Shown here piece after piece: positions 14,104 to 23,206 of a stretch of 24,666 bases of DNA. The stretch is from a virus. A program made the translations under genes and the position numbers. The stretch spans positions 1 through 24,666 of the IMG/VR virus record IMGVR_UViG_3300030105_001971. One strand, written 5' to 3'. Every line of letters begins with the position of its first letter. The first letter of the stretch is position 1. The notes under the pieces are model-generated. The model saw only the letters and a program-made list of their open reading frames with translations, was not told the origin of the DNA and made no database searches.

Positions 14104-15771
14104 TTATTTGAATCTGCCGTTATTTGGTTTGTCTATTTCTGCGATTGCAACGTCTGGCGAGTTTTTTACAGGCTTATATCCTTGTCTTTTTGCCTCGTTT
14201 ACGTTTACAGGTATTGTCTGTTGCATCGCTCCGCCGCCTTTAGGCTTTCCGTCCTCGTTTAATTTCTTTTTAAAGACTCTACGCTCCCACCTATGGTAAC
14301 AATTAACTCCTCCGCCATAAAGAAAAATATCGTATTTGCCTCCACTATGCGCAAATTTGCCATTTACACCCTGTTGGCTCATTAATTCGATGTCCTCTTT
14401 GCGATAAACTTTGCCGCTGTCTGATAAAGAAACCATTTTATTACAGAAAGACCTAGACTGACCTTTTGGAGTTTTGCTTGTTCCTTTAGTAAATGCGTAG
14501 CGAGTTTTCCATAGCTTTGTATCTTGTTCGCTTGTTTGATTTGCCGACATTTTAACGTCGTACTCTTTGCCGTCTGTTAATTCGTAACCCTCTGGAGAGT
14601 CAAGAGCGTATTTTTCAAGTATTGCAAACAGCTCGATATCCTCACTCATACAAACGTGAGAGCTTAGCTCTGCGGTTTCCTCTTTTACCTCTACAATTTC
14701 CTCTGTAAGCGGCGCAAAGTGTAAATCTAGGTTAATCCCGTAGTTAATTAAAACCTCCTCGATTGAGTCTAGGATAAAGTCTTGCTTTGGCTTTATAACT
14801 CTCTTTATAGTTTGGCGCTCGCTCATGTCCATTTCGTCGGCTACAGAGCTAAATCCACTCGCAGACGATAAACCTACTAACGACGGACTAATTACTTTGT
14901 GCGCTGTCATTAACTGCGTTTTACATTGCTCTTGTATAGAATCCCATTGCTTATGTACGTTAGCATTTACAGGAAACGGAGTTACCTCTATAGCTACCTC
15001 TTGGTCGTTAAAGCTAATAATGAAATTCGACGCATTGCTGCTAGACGTTAATTTACGTTTAACTTGTCTCTCGAATTCCTCTTTCTCCTCTGGAGTGTAA
15101 TTTGTTCCATTTGGTATCTGTATAATATACCCTGCGCTTAATCCGTTTTTAATAGAGGATATTTGTACGTTGGCGATTTCCTCTTCCATTTCGGCAAAAA
15201 CTAAAGCCGACGAGTACGACGGGCTGCCAAAATATTCAGCTCCTACTACGTAAGGCTTTGCTACATAAACAGAGCTACCTTTTTCAGCGCCGTAAGCGTT
15301 AAAAAGTACGGGCGTATTTTCTACGTCGGTATATTTACGCCAATTTTTAGAAAACCAATAGTGTTGTATTTCGTTTTTTTCGTTTGCAATCGACGGGATA
15401 ACCATTTGCTTGGGTATATGAGTCAAAGAATGCAACTCTCCGCCTTTGGTTTCTATAACCTCAAAGCTAAACTCGCCAAAAACTTGAAAATCTGCGACCA
15501 TTTTACGCAGTTCTCTAGGTCTTAATATCGTTTGTAATCTACCCCAATGCTCTGCGCCTAAACTTCCGCTAGATGTGCGCAATCCTTTACCATAAATTAG
15601 GGTACTATAAGACTGATTAATACTAGAATTCGTCGGACTCCCGTTGTTTCGGTCTATAATGTAATTATAGTACTCATTATTACGCCCATTCATTACCCAA
15701 TCCTTAGACTTATCCTCTACAAGAGGCGGTCTGGAGTAGCTAGTTAATGTTATTAGTTTAATATCACTCAT
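14104..15771 (-). CDS. Portal protein with C-terminal extension
   Basis: A 555-residue protein. The first ~340 residues show portal-like features: an N-terminal arm, YYNYIIDRNNGSPTNSSINQSYSTLIYGKGL, the wing LRKMVADFQVFGEFSFEVI and a helical stem LTSSSNASNFIISF ... QWDSIQEQCKTQLMTAHKVISPSLVGL. A dodecameric portal forms the DNA gate in the capsid vertex. Residues about 365-520 are a separate region with SRSFCNKM (near 438-445), YRKEDIELMSQQG and GGVNCYHRWERR (near 487-497), a pattern known to me from fused or neighbouring minor capsid proteins in Bacteroidota phages, sometimes likened to head-morphogenesis domains. No terminase is visible in the window. Confidence 0.8.
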   Translation of the reverse strand: MSDIKLITLTSYSRPPLVEDKSKDWVMNGRNNEYYNYIIDRNNGSPTNSSINQSYSTLIYGKGLRTSSGSLGAEHWGRLQTILRPRELRKMVADFQVFGEFSFEVIETKGGELHSLTHIPKQMVIPSIANEKNEIQHYWFSKNWRKYTDVENTPVLFNAYGAEKGSSVYVAKPYVVGAEYFGSPSYSSALVFAEMEEEIANVQISSIKNGLSAGYIIQIPNGTNYTPEEKEEFERQVKRKLTSSSNASNFIISFNDQEVAIEVTPFPVNANVHKQWDSIQEQCKTQLMTAHKVISPSLVGLSSASGFSSVADEMDMSERQTIKRVIKPKQDFILDSIEEVLINYGINLDLHFAPLTEEIVEVKEETAELSSHVCMSEDIELFAILEKYALDSPEGYELTDGKEYDVKMSANQTSEQDTKLWKTRYAFTKGTSKTPKGQSRSFCNKMVSLSDSGKVYRKEDIELMSQQGVNGKFAHSGGKYDIFLYGGGVNCYHRWERRVFKKKLNEDGKPKGGGAMQQTIPVNVNEAKRQGYKPVKNSPDVAIAEIDKPNNGRFK

Positions 15772-15775
15772 ATTT

Positions 15776-16084
15776 TTACCATGTATAGCGGTTAGCTGTT
15801 TGCTTGTATTTCTGTGCTACCTGCGTTGTAGCTATAACTAGACCTCTGTATACTATCTCTGTAGTTACGTCGTCGGTTAGCCTTAATTGATAACTGCTCT
15901 CGTCAACAAATGTATAACTAAACACTAAAGAGAGTTTGTAATCTCCGCCCATTGTATAAGCAGGCGTTACGTCTGTAGTCGTTCCTAGAGTACTATCTGT
16001 AATGGTCAAAGTTAATGCGTTAGACGCAATATATCTAGGCACTATCTTTATTGTATGTATACTTAAATTAGGGTTAACTATCAT
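15776..16084 (-). CDS. Small beta-rich virion protein, unknown function
   Basis: A 102-residue protein of short beta strands rich in Thr, Val and Tyr (TIKIVPRYIASNALTLTITD, then YKLSLVFSYTFVDESSYQLRLTD), ending VYRGLVIATTQVAQKYKQTANRYTW. It lies 4 bases before the portal gene and after the tube-like gene and a probable terminator. The Ig-like composition suits a capsid or tail decoration or a tail-terminator part, but no family is recognised. Confidence 0.6.
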   Translation of the reverse strand: MIVNPNLSIHTIKIVPRYIASNALTLTITDSTLGTTTDVTPAYTMGGDYKLSLVFSYTFVDESSYQLRLTDDVTTEIVYRGLVIATTQVAQKYKQTANRYTW

Positions 16085-16144
16085 AAAACAAGCTCGTATA
16101 TTATTAAGACGTAAAAATGTGCTTTTTTGTTTCTATTAAGGCAA

Positions 16145-16179
16145 AAAAAAACCCTACAAATTAATGCAAGGCTTTTTTT
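16145..16179 (-). terminator. Possible terminator after the tail-tube-like gene
   Basis: A7 (16145-16151) pairs with T7 (16173-16179); across one mismatch, CCT (16153-16155) pairs with AGG (16169-16171). On the reverse strand it ends in a run of nine T's. It lies in the 111-base gap between the tube-like gene and the next gene; weak stem, so uncertain. Confidence 0.45.
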
Positions 16180-16195
16180 ATAGTAAAAAATTAGA

Positions 16196-16708
16196 TTAAG
16201 ATACTACCGCTAAAAAAGAGGTTTGAGTAGCTGAGTCTAAAAATGGAGCTAAATTTTTGGTTGTGGATACACCTGTCAATGTGTACATATTTCCGTCCGT
16301 TTTAGCGCCGCCCGTTGAGGCCACGATTGTAAAGTCGATTCCGTCGTCTAGACCGATAGCTATATAGTTGCCGTTTCTGTCAACTACTACAGCCGACGGA
16401 TACCCTGCGGCTAATAGATTAAACTCTGCATTTGTTGCAGCGTCCATAGCTTTTAAAACTGTTGTAAGCGTCTGAGTATTTACTCGGCTGCTTGTATTTC
16501 TGTCTCCTACCATAGACTGCTCTAATGTATTGCCGTCTCCCTCTAAAGGATAAGCAAACGCCGCAGTTAGTGCTGCGTTCATTGCTGTAGCTTCTCCGTT
16601 TACAATGGTGAAAGCATCTGGTAGGCTGTTAAAGAGATATAGTGTAGACTGACCGCCTAGCCCGTCCTTACACACTTTAGCTCTCCCCGATGTGATTAAA
16701 CACGCCAT
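16196..16708 (-). CDS. Tail-tube-like major structural protein
   Basis: A 170-residue protein encoded right after the major capsid gene. Its main marks are CKDGLGGQSTLYLF (13-26), SAVVVDRNGNYIAIGLDDG (105-123) and STGGAKTDGNMYTLTG (131-146). The 427-residue protein at 12258-13541 repeats this plan, so the two are paralogues. The position between capsid and portal genes and the beta-rich make-up fit a tail tube subunit; a capsid decoration role is the main alternative. It is flanked by hairpins on both sides, and a short repeat (GTTAC...GTAAC, 16729-16743) lies upstream. Confidence 0.6.
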   Translation of the reverse strand: MACLITSGRAKVCKDGLGGQSTLYLFNSLPDAFTIVNGEATAMNAALTAAFAYPLEGDGNTLEQSMVGDRNTSSRVNTQTLTTVLKAMDAATNAEFNLLAAGYPSAVVVDRNGNYIAIGLDDGIDFTIVASTGGAKTDGNMYTLTGVSTTKNLAPFLDSATQTSFLAVVS

Positions 16709-16765
16709 AAGTTATTATATATTAGATAGTTACGTTATGTAACCGATTATTATTATTTTAATAAA

Positions 16766-16783
16766 GGGGGTTTTTACACCCCC
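16766..16783 (-). terminator. Intrinsic terminator or attenuator after the capsid gene
   Basis: GGGGG (16766-16770) and CCCCC (16779-16783), with a further T-A pair possible, form a short G/C stem; on the reverse strand TTTATT follows. It begins 10 bases after the capsid stop. The tube-like gene downstream has no obvious own promoter, so partial read-through is likely. Confidence 0.55.
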
Positions 16784-16792
16784 ATTGTATTA

Positions 16793-17710
16793 CTATGCTA
16801 TAGTAGTAAGTAACCAAACTATTTCAGTTCCGTAAGAATATCCTACAGCTCCACCGAATACAGACTTATACAAAACGTTTCCGCTCAAATCTACCTCGTC
16901 AAGGTCTTTCACTCTAATAGAGGTCGCATCTGAGGCAAGTCCAGTCCCCATAGTTATGTTCTCTTTCTGAAAAAGAACGATAGTGTTATCTGGTAAAGCA
17001 TTTACAACTTGCACGTTGTAACGTCCGTATACCATTCCTGTATTAGCGTCTCCTCCTAGTCCGTTAGCCGCTCCGTTTTGGATAAGTAACTTCATGTAAG
17101 AATCTGCAACGTCTGGAGATACGATAAAGTTTACCGCTTTACGTCTTAGTGCGTAAGGTAATGCTGCCGTAGCCGCGTCAAATACTGCTAATACATTAGC
17201 TGTAGTTACAGCCGCACCGATTGCAGTAATTCCTCCGTTTGCTTGGATAACGTCTCCGTCTGCTAAAAACTGAGGGATTAATCCGCTCATATTTCCTGCT
17301 GCTCCCGAGCCGTTCCAGATTTGGTCTTCAAACCATTCCGCAAGTCTTGCAGATGTATCTGCTACGATTGCGTCTGCAATCTCTTGAGGTGTTTGGTCGT
17401 TAAAAGCAGACGCGCCCATAGACTCGCCGCTCCACGTTGGGCGGAAATCCTCTTTACAGATTGTAAACTCATTTTTAAACTTTGAAAGTGTAAGCACTTT
17501 CTCTGCGTAAGCTACTGCTCCTGTTGCAGGTGTAGTTCCACAAGCGTAGTCTACAACTCCAAGAGTAACGTCTAGGTTTCTTAAGTTTAATTTGTATCCT
17601 ACGTTAGGTACAACATTGATAAGTCCAAGTCTTAAAGTATCCTCTTCCTTGATTGCTTTTAGCATTATGTCCACCGCTGGGATTCCTGCATAATTTGATG
17701 TAATTGCCAT
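16793..17710 (-). CDS. Major capsid protein (HK97-like fold expected)
   Basis: A 305-residue protein with the layout of an HK97-type capsid subunit: a helical N-terminal part, a strand-rich KLNLRNLDVTLGVVDYACG..., the spine helix TPQEIADAIVADTSARLAEWFEDQIWNG (about 108-135), a P-domain with AVFDAATAALPYALRRKAVNFIVSPDVADSYMKLL and an A-domain segment YGRYNVQVVNALPDNTIVLFQKENI. It follows the protease-scaffold gene by 27 bases, the usual capsid-module order. Length is normal. A strong hairpin follows its stop, which fits high expression of this gene over the next. Confidence 0.85.
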   Translation of the reverse strand: MAITSNYAGIPAVDIMLKAIKEEDTLRLGLINVVPNVGYKLNLRNLDVTLGVVDYACGTTPATGAVAYAEKVLTLSKFKNEFTICKEDFRPTWSGESMGASAFNDQTPQEIADAIVADTSARLAEWFEDQIWNGSGAAGNMSGLIPQFLADGDVIQANGGITAIGAAVTTANVLAVFDAATAALPYALRRKAVNFIVSPDVADSYMKLLIQNGAANGLGGDANTGMVYGRYNVQVVNALPDNTIVLFQKENITMGTGLASDATSIRVKDLDEVDLSGNVLYKSVFGGAVGYSYGTEIVWLLTTIA

Positions 17711-17737
17711 TGATTTATCTATTTTAAATTAATTAAT

Positions 17738-18889
17738 TTACTTGTTTTGATTTGCTTGTTTAATAGTCTCAAGGATTCGCCCTTGCTTTGTCATTGCCAC
17801 TTGTTTAGGTTGTGAGCTAATAGGCTTTACTGACGGCTGCGCCGAAAGTGTTACAACCTGCTCTTTTAACTCTACGTTTTCAGACGTTAAAGTTTCTAGT
17901 TTAGCATCTAAAGCGCTCATTTTAATCTCCATACTCTCGGCGTAAGCCTTAAACATATCGTCTAAAATCTCTTTTATTACTCTCATAGACTCCTCGTCTG
18001 CGTTAACCTCTTCGATTACTTCCTCCTCTTCGGCAAGCTCTGCCTCTGGCTCTACCTCTTCGACAACCTCCTCGTCTACTACTTCCTCGCCCTCAGACAT
18101 AGACTCTACAAGTCCGTCTTTTACAACGATTTCGCCTGCGTCGTCTATTTTATACGTTCCGTCGGCAAGTTGCACTTTCTCGCTTTCGTCTGCTATTAAA
18201 AATACAGCCGTTCCAACTTCTAAAGTTTCGCCGTCAAATTGTATATCTAGCTCCCCAGATTTTACACTTCCTAGAGTTACCTCTACGTCCTGCTCTGCTC
18301 CAGATACTATCTGTTTTAGCAAAGCAAGGATATTCTTGTTACTTTTACTCATTTGTATATTAGATTTAAAATTTACTTCCTCAAGCTCTACCATTCCGTC
18401 GATAGAGAAACCCTTTAATTCGCCCGTCTTAATGTAGTTATTCCAAATATCGTCGTTGTCTACTTTCATAGAAACGAGCCAAGAGCCAACAGGATAACTA
18501 AGTCCGTAGGCTGCGCTTTTATCTTTCTTTGAATCGGCTACTAGCCACGACTCTACAAACGTAACATTTTCGATAGTCTCGTCATGCTCTAGTTTAGAGT
18601 TTAATTGGAATCCAGACTGGAAAAAGTTTTGAGAAAAATCTTTTATAGTTTCAGCACTAAAAAACATCTCAAACTCGTCGCCGTTCTCGTCTACTCTGTA
18701 GATTAATTGGTCGGGCTGTAATACTAAGCCCATTAAAATACGCTGCTCCTCGTCTACTTTCGCAAACTTAACAATTTTGTCTTGTTTAGCCATTGCGATA
18801 TAATGCTCGCCTGTGGCAGGTGCGTTTACCAATGATATTGCAAAGACTCCTTTGCTCTTTTTATTGTATTTCCCCTCGTATCTTTTCAT
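17738..18889 (-). CDS. Prohead protease (XkdF/S78-like) fused to a scaffold-like domain
   Basis: A 383-residue protein. Residues about 45-170 match the XkdF-type phage serine protease: ILMGLVLQPDQLIYR, LEHD (100-103, His102), FVESWLVADSKKDKSAAYGL, PVGSWLVSMKV and ELKGFSIDG (Ser162). Residues 265-300 are an acidic low-complexity run with about 20 Glu in 36. Residues 301-345 are a predicted coiled coil (DDMFKAYAESMEIKMSALDAKL...), as in scaffolding domains. The protease would cut scaffold and capsid N-termini during maturation; here both roles appear to sit in one chain. A 13-base palindrome (CTATATTATATAG, 18893-18905) lies just before the start. Confidence 0.8.
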   Translation of the reverse strand: MKRYEGKYNKKSKGVFAISLVNAPATGEHYIAMAKQDKIVKFAKVDEEQRILMGLVLQPDQLIYRVDENGDEFEMFFSAETIKDFSQNFFQSGFQLNSKLEHDETIENVTFVESWLVADSKKDKSAAYGLSYPVGSWLVSMKVDNDDIWNNYIKTGELKGFSIDGMVELEEVNFKSNIQMSKSNKNILALLKQIVSGAEQDVEVTLGSVKSGELDIQFDGETLEVGTAVFLIADESEKVQLADGTYKIDDAGEIVVKDGLVESMSEGEEVVDEEVVEEVEPEAELAEEEEVIEEVNADEESMRVIKEILDDMFKAYAESMEIKMSALDAKLETLTSENVELKEQVVTLSAQPSVKPISSQPKQVAMTKQGRILETIKQANQNK

Positions 18890-18938
18890 AGGCTATATTA
18901 TATAGACGTATTTATAGCGGTTTTTGTTTCACTATTTG

Positions 18939-20699
18939 TTAAAATCCGCTTGAGTCTACAGCGTTTCGGTCGGCGCTTTGAGCTGTGGTAACGTCTCCGC
19001 TAACAACTATCGCTTTAACAGCGTTGTCTTGCCCTGTTATGCTGTCCTGTATTGCGTTGCTTTCCGTTCCCTCTACTAGATTAAAGGCAGGAGCCTCTGC
19101 TCCGCCTCCTGCGCCTCCTGCGTCTCCTTTGGACGGCGCTCCTCCTTTGCCTAAAGCTGCGAGTCCTTTAGCTGTAGCCGCTATATTTGTAGCTATCCCA
19201 ATACCTGCGGCAATATTGTTTTGTAAAACAAGCGCGGTAGCCGCTGCAACAGATGTACCTCCACTAGCGAACGCAAGCGAAGCACCTTGCGCAGTCGTTG
19301 CGACATTTGATGCTTGAGTATTTACTATTGTTTTAGCAATATTTACCGCTGACTCGCCAATTAATGCCGCGGCTTGTAACCCCTTAGACTCTTCGCCGAG
19401 AGATGCAAGCAATCCAATACCGCTACTTATATTATTTAAAGTTGCGTTTCTTACTTCCAACTCTGCGGCTGCAACAGCTTTTTGAGCTGCTAATTTTTGA
19501 GCCGCTAAGTCTGCGGCGTCCTTGTCTGCTTGCTCTTGTATTTTTTTTAATTCGGCTGCCTTTATTTTAGCGTCGGAAATATCTTTTGCATCTTTAACTT
19601 TTTTCTCGTCGTCTAAAATCTTTTGCGCCTCTTTTGCGGCTCTATTTATTTCGTTTTCTGCCGCAGAAAGCTCTCTTTGTATCTGTCTCTTTTGGTCTAT
19701 TCTTTTTGTCTCTACTGCTATGACTGCCGCTTTTAACCTTTCCTCTTCGAGTAAATTTTCTTTTGTACTTCTAGCAAAAGTATTCTCTGCGGTTTGGGCT
19801 GAGCTTCTTAGCTGTGCGACTTCTACCTCAGATGTAGCTAGTCCGTCTTGAATCTCCAAAACTTTCATAAGCGCCGCTTGTCTCTCCTCTGCGCTTACAT
19901 TGTTTAAATCTTTAGCTTTCAATCTTAGCTCTGCGATTTCCCTCTCTGCTTTTGCTCTTCTTACTAATAAGCCTCTTTCAATCTTATCAGCCTTGGCTCT
20001 TTGGTCTGCAACTTTAGCTGCTGCGTTACCTTCTTTTATGTTTTGGTCTACAAAACCGCCGAGTGCTTTTGTCGCTCCTTTTATCTTTCCCGACATGTCG
20101 TCTATACCTAAAGTAACTTTTGCGACTGCGTTCCCTGCCACTTTACCTGCCTCAGAAAATTCTCCTTTAAAAAGCAAAGTTATTGCTTTACCTAGTTGTG
20201 GTATAAGCTCGACCATTCCCTCAAACCTATTAACAATGTTTTCTTTTATAAGTTTTGCAAAGCTACTTATAGCCTTTTTTGGATTTTCAAAAGCTGAGAT
20301 AACAAGCTCCCCGAAATCGGCTAATAGGTCGACTAGGTTTCCCGTTACCGCTCCGATAACCCCCATTATTTTAGCAAACTTATTCTGTCCCTCTTCAGAG
20401 CCTTGAAAGGCAGCAGTAAGCGCTGCGATAGTTATAACAATTAAACCAATACCACTAGCAGCAATAGCTCCTCCAATAGTACGGAAACCCATTGCAATAG
20501 CTTTTAATCCTCCTGCGAATTTTTTTAATCCTGTTAACGCTCCGCCTGTCATTTTATCGACAGAGTCTCCTAGTCCAGATGTTTTTTTTGAGGTTTTGTT
20601 TACTTCATTTCCTAGCTCTTCGGTCGAGTCTGTTAATCCGTCAATCCCTTTTTTTGCTTGCCCTGTATCCGCTACAATTTTAATCTTAACCTCTTTCAT
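18939..20699 (-). CDS. Tape measure protein
   Basis: A 586-residue helical protein that begins MKEVKIKIVADTGQAKKGIDGL, a standard tape-measure start, with a hydrophobic segment at 77-97 (AIAASGIGLIVITIAALTAAF), long Ala/Lys/Glu coiled coil between about 230 and 420, a second mildly hydrophobic Ala/Gly region (430-515) and a Gly-rich end. It sets tail length and is ejected with the DNA. At about 0.15 nm per residue the tail would be near 85-90 nm. It is transcribed before the protease and capsid genes, which is not the common order. Confidence 0.85.
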   Translation of the reverse strand: MKEVKIKIVADTGQAKKGIDGLTDSTEELGNEVNKTSKKTSGLGDSVDKMTGGALTGLKKFAGGLKAIAMGFRTIGGAIAASGIGLIVITIAALTAAFQGSEEGQNKFAKIMGVIGAVTGNLVDLLADFGELVISAFENPKKAISSFAKLIKENIVNRFEGMVELIPQLGKAITLLFKGEFSEAGKVAGNAVAKVTLGIDDMSGKIKGATKALGGFVDQNIKEGNAAAKVADQRAKADKIERGLLVRRAKAEREIAELRLKAKDLNNVSAEERQAALMKVLEIQDGLATSEVEVAQLRSSAQTAENTFARSTKENLLEEERLKAAVIAVETKRIDQKRQIQRELSAAENEINRAAKEAQKILDDEKKVKDAKDISDAKIKAAELKKIQEQADKDAADLAAQKLAAQKAVAAAELEVRNATLNNISSGIGLLASLGEESKGLQAAALIGESAVNIAKTIVNTQASNVATTAQGASLAFASGGTSVAAATALVLQNNIAAGIGIATNIAATAKGLAALGKGGAPSKGDAGGAGGGAEAPAFNLVEGTESNAIQDSITGQDNAVKAIVVSGDVTTAQSADRNAVDSSGF

Positions 20700-20854
20700 T
20701 TTTTTGCTTTTATAGTACGTTTAACTTTCCTTTTTAATCCACTCCAAGAGGTAACAATTTGCCGCTTGCCTTTTGCTATCTCTACGCAGTCGCCTGCGCC
20801 GTAAAAATCTCGCCGCCTTAGTATGTCGATTACCTCTGTTATATCGTTACTCAT
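20696..20854 (-). CDS. Small basic protein before the tape measure (52 residues)
   Basis: ATG at 20854-20852 lies 8 bases inside the end of the upstream tail gene (ATGAGTAA), and its TGA overlaps the tape-measure start as ATGA. The 52 residues begin MSNDITEVIDILRRRDFYGAG, then DCVEIAKGKRQIVTSWSGL and end in a Lys/Arg-rich tail. The tight coupling on both sides argues for a real gene. It sits where many phages carry small tail-assembly chaperones, but it is too short and too basic to call one. Confidence 0.7.
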   Translation of the reverse strand: MSNDITEVIDILRRRDFYGAGDCVEIAKGKRQIVTSWSGLKRKVKRTIKAKK

Positions 20855-23204
20855 TTTGTAGTATTATTATATCCGTTGTTAATCCGTTCCCTGTGTATCT
20901 TATTATCATAGTCCGCGTAATTGTGCCGCTGCCTATAGTTGCAATATTAATACCTGCCAAATTGTTATCCGCTCCTACTACAGATGTAGTCGCCCAATTT
21001 GTGCCGTCGCCTGTATCTACTTTTGTAACAACGTAATCCGTAGAAATACCCTCGACGTTAAATGTAAAGTCTTGAGCTAATCGCCCAGTGTTTATAGTAG
21101 ACGGAATGTATACTTTATTTTTTAGAGTAGTATCAAAGCCATTGATTAGCTCTAATTTTGTCAAGCCGTTTAAGAGGTTGTAAGAGTATTTATTTATCCT
21201 GTAATCTATTTCATTGATTGAGATTACATCGTTTAAATCTAGCCTTGTAACTATCTGTATAGGCAGGTTTGCAACGTATTTAAAAGTACGCCTCTTTAGC
21301 TCAAAAATTGCGGTTACATAATCTTTGTAATGTATACTATATAAATTATTAACTAAAACCTCGCCTGTAAAATTGCTCGCCTCTGCCTCAAATACATTTG
21401 AGTACATAGGATTGTTAACCCCAAAGTGGTGTATTGGAGAATTTAACTTCGTATTTAAAACAACGTCCGCCGCTAGGTCATTAACAAAACGAATCGGAGT
21501 GTTAGATATATCTTGTCTAGTTACATAATGCAAAACCGCCTTAGGTACAACTTGATTTAAATTGTCGTCTAGTATTACGCCCGTTTGTATATTTGTGTTT
21601 GCGTCTGCAACCGCTGTATTTTGGTCTGTTAATTTCTCAAAGTATATTTGCTCAAACGGCAGCTTTACCTCTAGCGTATCTCCGTCAATTAGTTTCTTTG
21701 GCGTTAGGCTTTCATAAACATTTACAAGCGATGCTCCGTAACCTTGTCCGTCCGCAGCTCTCTTTTTAAATTCCATATTCATAATAGTACTCGGCTCTTC
21801 AAACTCAAACGATATGCGTTTTAAAAGCTCGCCTCTGTCAACGTCAAACTTTGCAAAATCTATGTATTTAGTCGCGTCGTATCTTTTACCTTGAGAGTAG
21901 TAAGAATCTAGAGAGTTTATGTATATGCTGCCGTCGGTTTTTGGAATCGCTACAAGTTTAAACAAATTAAAAATGCCTTTGAGAAAGTCAACTATTTTTA
22001 GCTCTGGCATCTCGTCGCCTATTATCACCCTATTAACTAAAGTCTGCGAGCCTGTAGTTATGTTGACAACAACAGAGCCTGTTGCGATTATTTTTTTCAC
22101 TCCAATTGTGGACGTAAACTCGATTTTTGCGTTACTCTTGACGTACCATTCAAAATTAAAAATAGTCGTACCGCTTGGAGAAGATAAAATAGTAGCTATC
22201 GAGATAACGCCGTCGCCGTTCGCCCATTGCTCACTATCCCAAGCGTAGACGTCCTCTTTTGTATCTGCGTTTCTAACTATAAAAGTATAGGGTACATTTT
22301 CGTAACCAGACGCAGGCGTTATAATATTAGATATTTCAAATCTTTGCCTAGTTGGCCCCGTTCTTATAGTTGTAAAAGTTCCTATATTAGTACCTAAATT
22401 TATATAAGTTCCGTCTCCTGTTGTAAAGTCTACAATCGCCTCGCCGCCGCCTATCGCTACCTCGTCGTCTGCCTTTAGCCAGAGATACTGCTCTTTAAAT
22501 TCAGTCGTACCGAAAAAATCCCTTGAAAATACTATAGGATTCTCATAGGTTGCAGCGTTGTATCTCGTCTCGATTGCATCTATTATTTTAGATAGTCTTA
22601 CGCTAGGTCTTAGGTCGCTCCACACTACGCCTGTAGCGTTTGCAGGATTTGCTCCGTTTGCTATATTTATAGTTGTAGCATTTACGTCGGGCGCTGCGGT
22701 ATTTGAGTTATAAAAATAGCGCTTGTTTGCCATTAAGGTATAAACAATATCTTTATTTACTAAGCCATTTTGCAGTCCGCTTTTTACGTTGTCGCTACTC
22801 CAATCATGGTCTAGGGAAGGAAAGGATAAATCGCTTAGCATATCCTCGCCTATTGTATCCTTAATATTTGGCAGGTTTCCAAAGAAATTAATCGTATAAC
22901 TCTCAAGCCTACCCTTTACAATATTACACTTGTTTAACTTAAAAGTTCCAAGCTTGAAAGGTACGCCGTCAATATCTATACTACCCTCTACTTTACTCCT
23001 AGCATCGAAGCCGTTATCTATAGACGCGTTATACCAATGTTTAAAGATACGATTGTTATTTTTAGACGCAGGAATCGTAAAAGATTTAGAGTAATCGCCT
23101 GTGTTTTTTGTAATATCGCTCACATCTAAAACAGAGCTTACAATATCAACGCTCTCGTCCTTGTATTGGTCTAGTAATTCGCCGTTAATAAATAGGTTAA
23201 CCAT
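20847..23204 (-). CDS. Large tail protein (distal tail or baseplate type)
   Basis: A 785-residue beta-rich protein. The start (MVNLFINGELLDQYKDESVD, then SDITKNTGDYSKSFTIPASKNN) is the recurrent beginning of large tail proteins in flavobacterial phages, where it lies close to the tape measure. The middle holds strands such as INKYSYNLLNGLTKLELI (about 670-690). The last ~90 residues (FTFNVEGISTDYVVTKVDTGDGTNW ... IIRYTGNGLTTDIIILQN) look like an Ig-like or BACON-type sandwich that could bind host surface. It overlaps the small gene downstream by 8 bases. Hub, distal tail or fibre-bearing function cannot be told apart by reading. Confidence 0.65.
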   Translation of the reverse strand: MVNLFINGELLDQYKDESVDIVSSVLDVSDITKNTGDYSKSFTIPASKNNNRIFKHWYNASIDNGFDARSKVEGSIDIDGVPFKLGTFKLNKCNIVKGRLESYTINFFGNLPNIKDTIGEDMLSDLSFPSLDHDWSSDNVKSGLQNGLVNKDIVYTLMANKRYFYNSNTAAPDVNATTINIANGANPANATGVVWSDLRPSVRLSKIIDAIETRYNAATYENPIVFSRDFFGTTEFKEQYLWLKADDEVAIGGGEAIVDFTTGDGTYINLGTNIGTFTTIRTGPTRQRFEISNIITPASGYENVPYTFIVRNADTKEDVYAWDSEQWANGDGVISIATILSSPSGTTIFNFEWYVKSNAKIEFTSTIGVKKIIATGSVVVNITTGSQTLVNRVIIGDEMPELKIVDFLKGIFNLFKLVAIPKTDGSIYINSLDSYYSQGKRYDATKYIDFAKFDVDRGELLKRISFEFEEPSTIMNMEFKKRAADGQGYGASLVNVYESLTPKKLIDGDTLEVKLPFEQIYFEKLTDQNTAVADANTNIQTGVILDDNLNQVVPKAVLHYVTRQDISNTPIRFVNDLAADVVLNTKLNSPIHHFGVNNPMYSNVFEAEASNFTGEVLVNNLYSIHYKDYVTAIFELKRRTFKYVANLPIQIVTRLDLNDVISINEIDYRINKYSYNLLNGLTKLELINGFDTTLKNKVYIPSTINTGRLAQDFTFNVEGISTDYVVTKVDTGDGTNWATTSVVGADNNLAGINIATIGSGTITRTMIIRYTGNGLTTDIIILQNE

Positions 23205-23206
23205 GC

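Noticed and set aside
18893-18905. 13-base perfect palindrome CTATATTATATAG before the protease gene
   Set aside because: It is nearly all A/T in AT-rich DNA, where such palindromes arise easily; only noted with the gene.
19900-20406. A 168-codon forward frame within the tape measure gene
   Set aside because: Antisense of Ala/Lys-rich coiled-coil DNA; no domain, no operon context on that strand.
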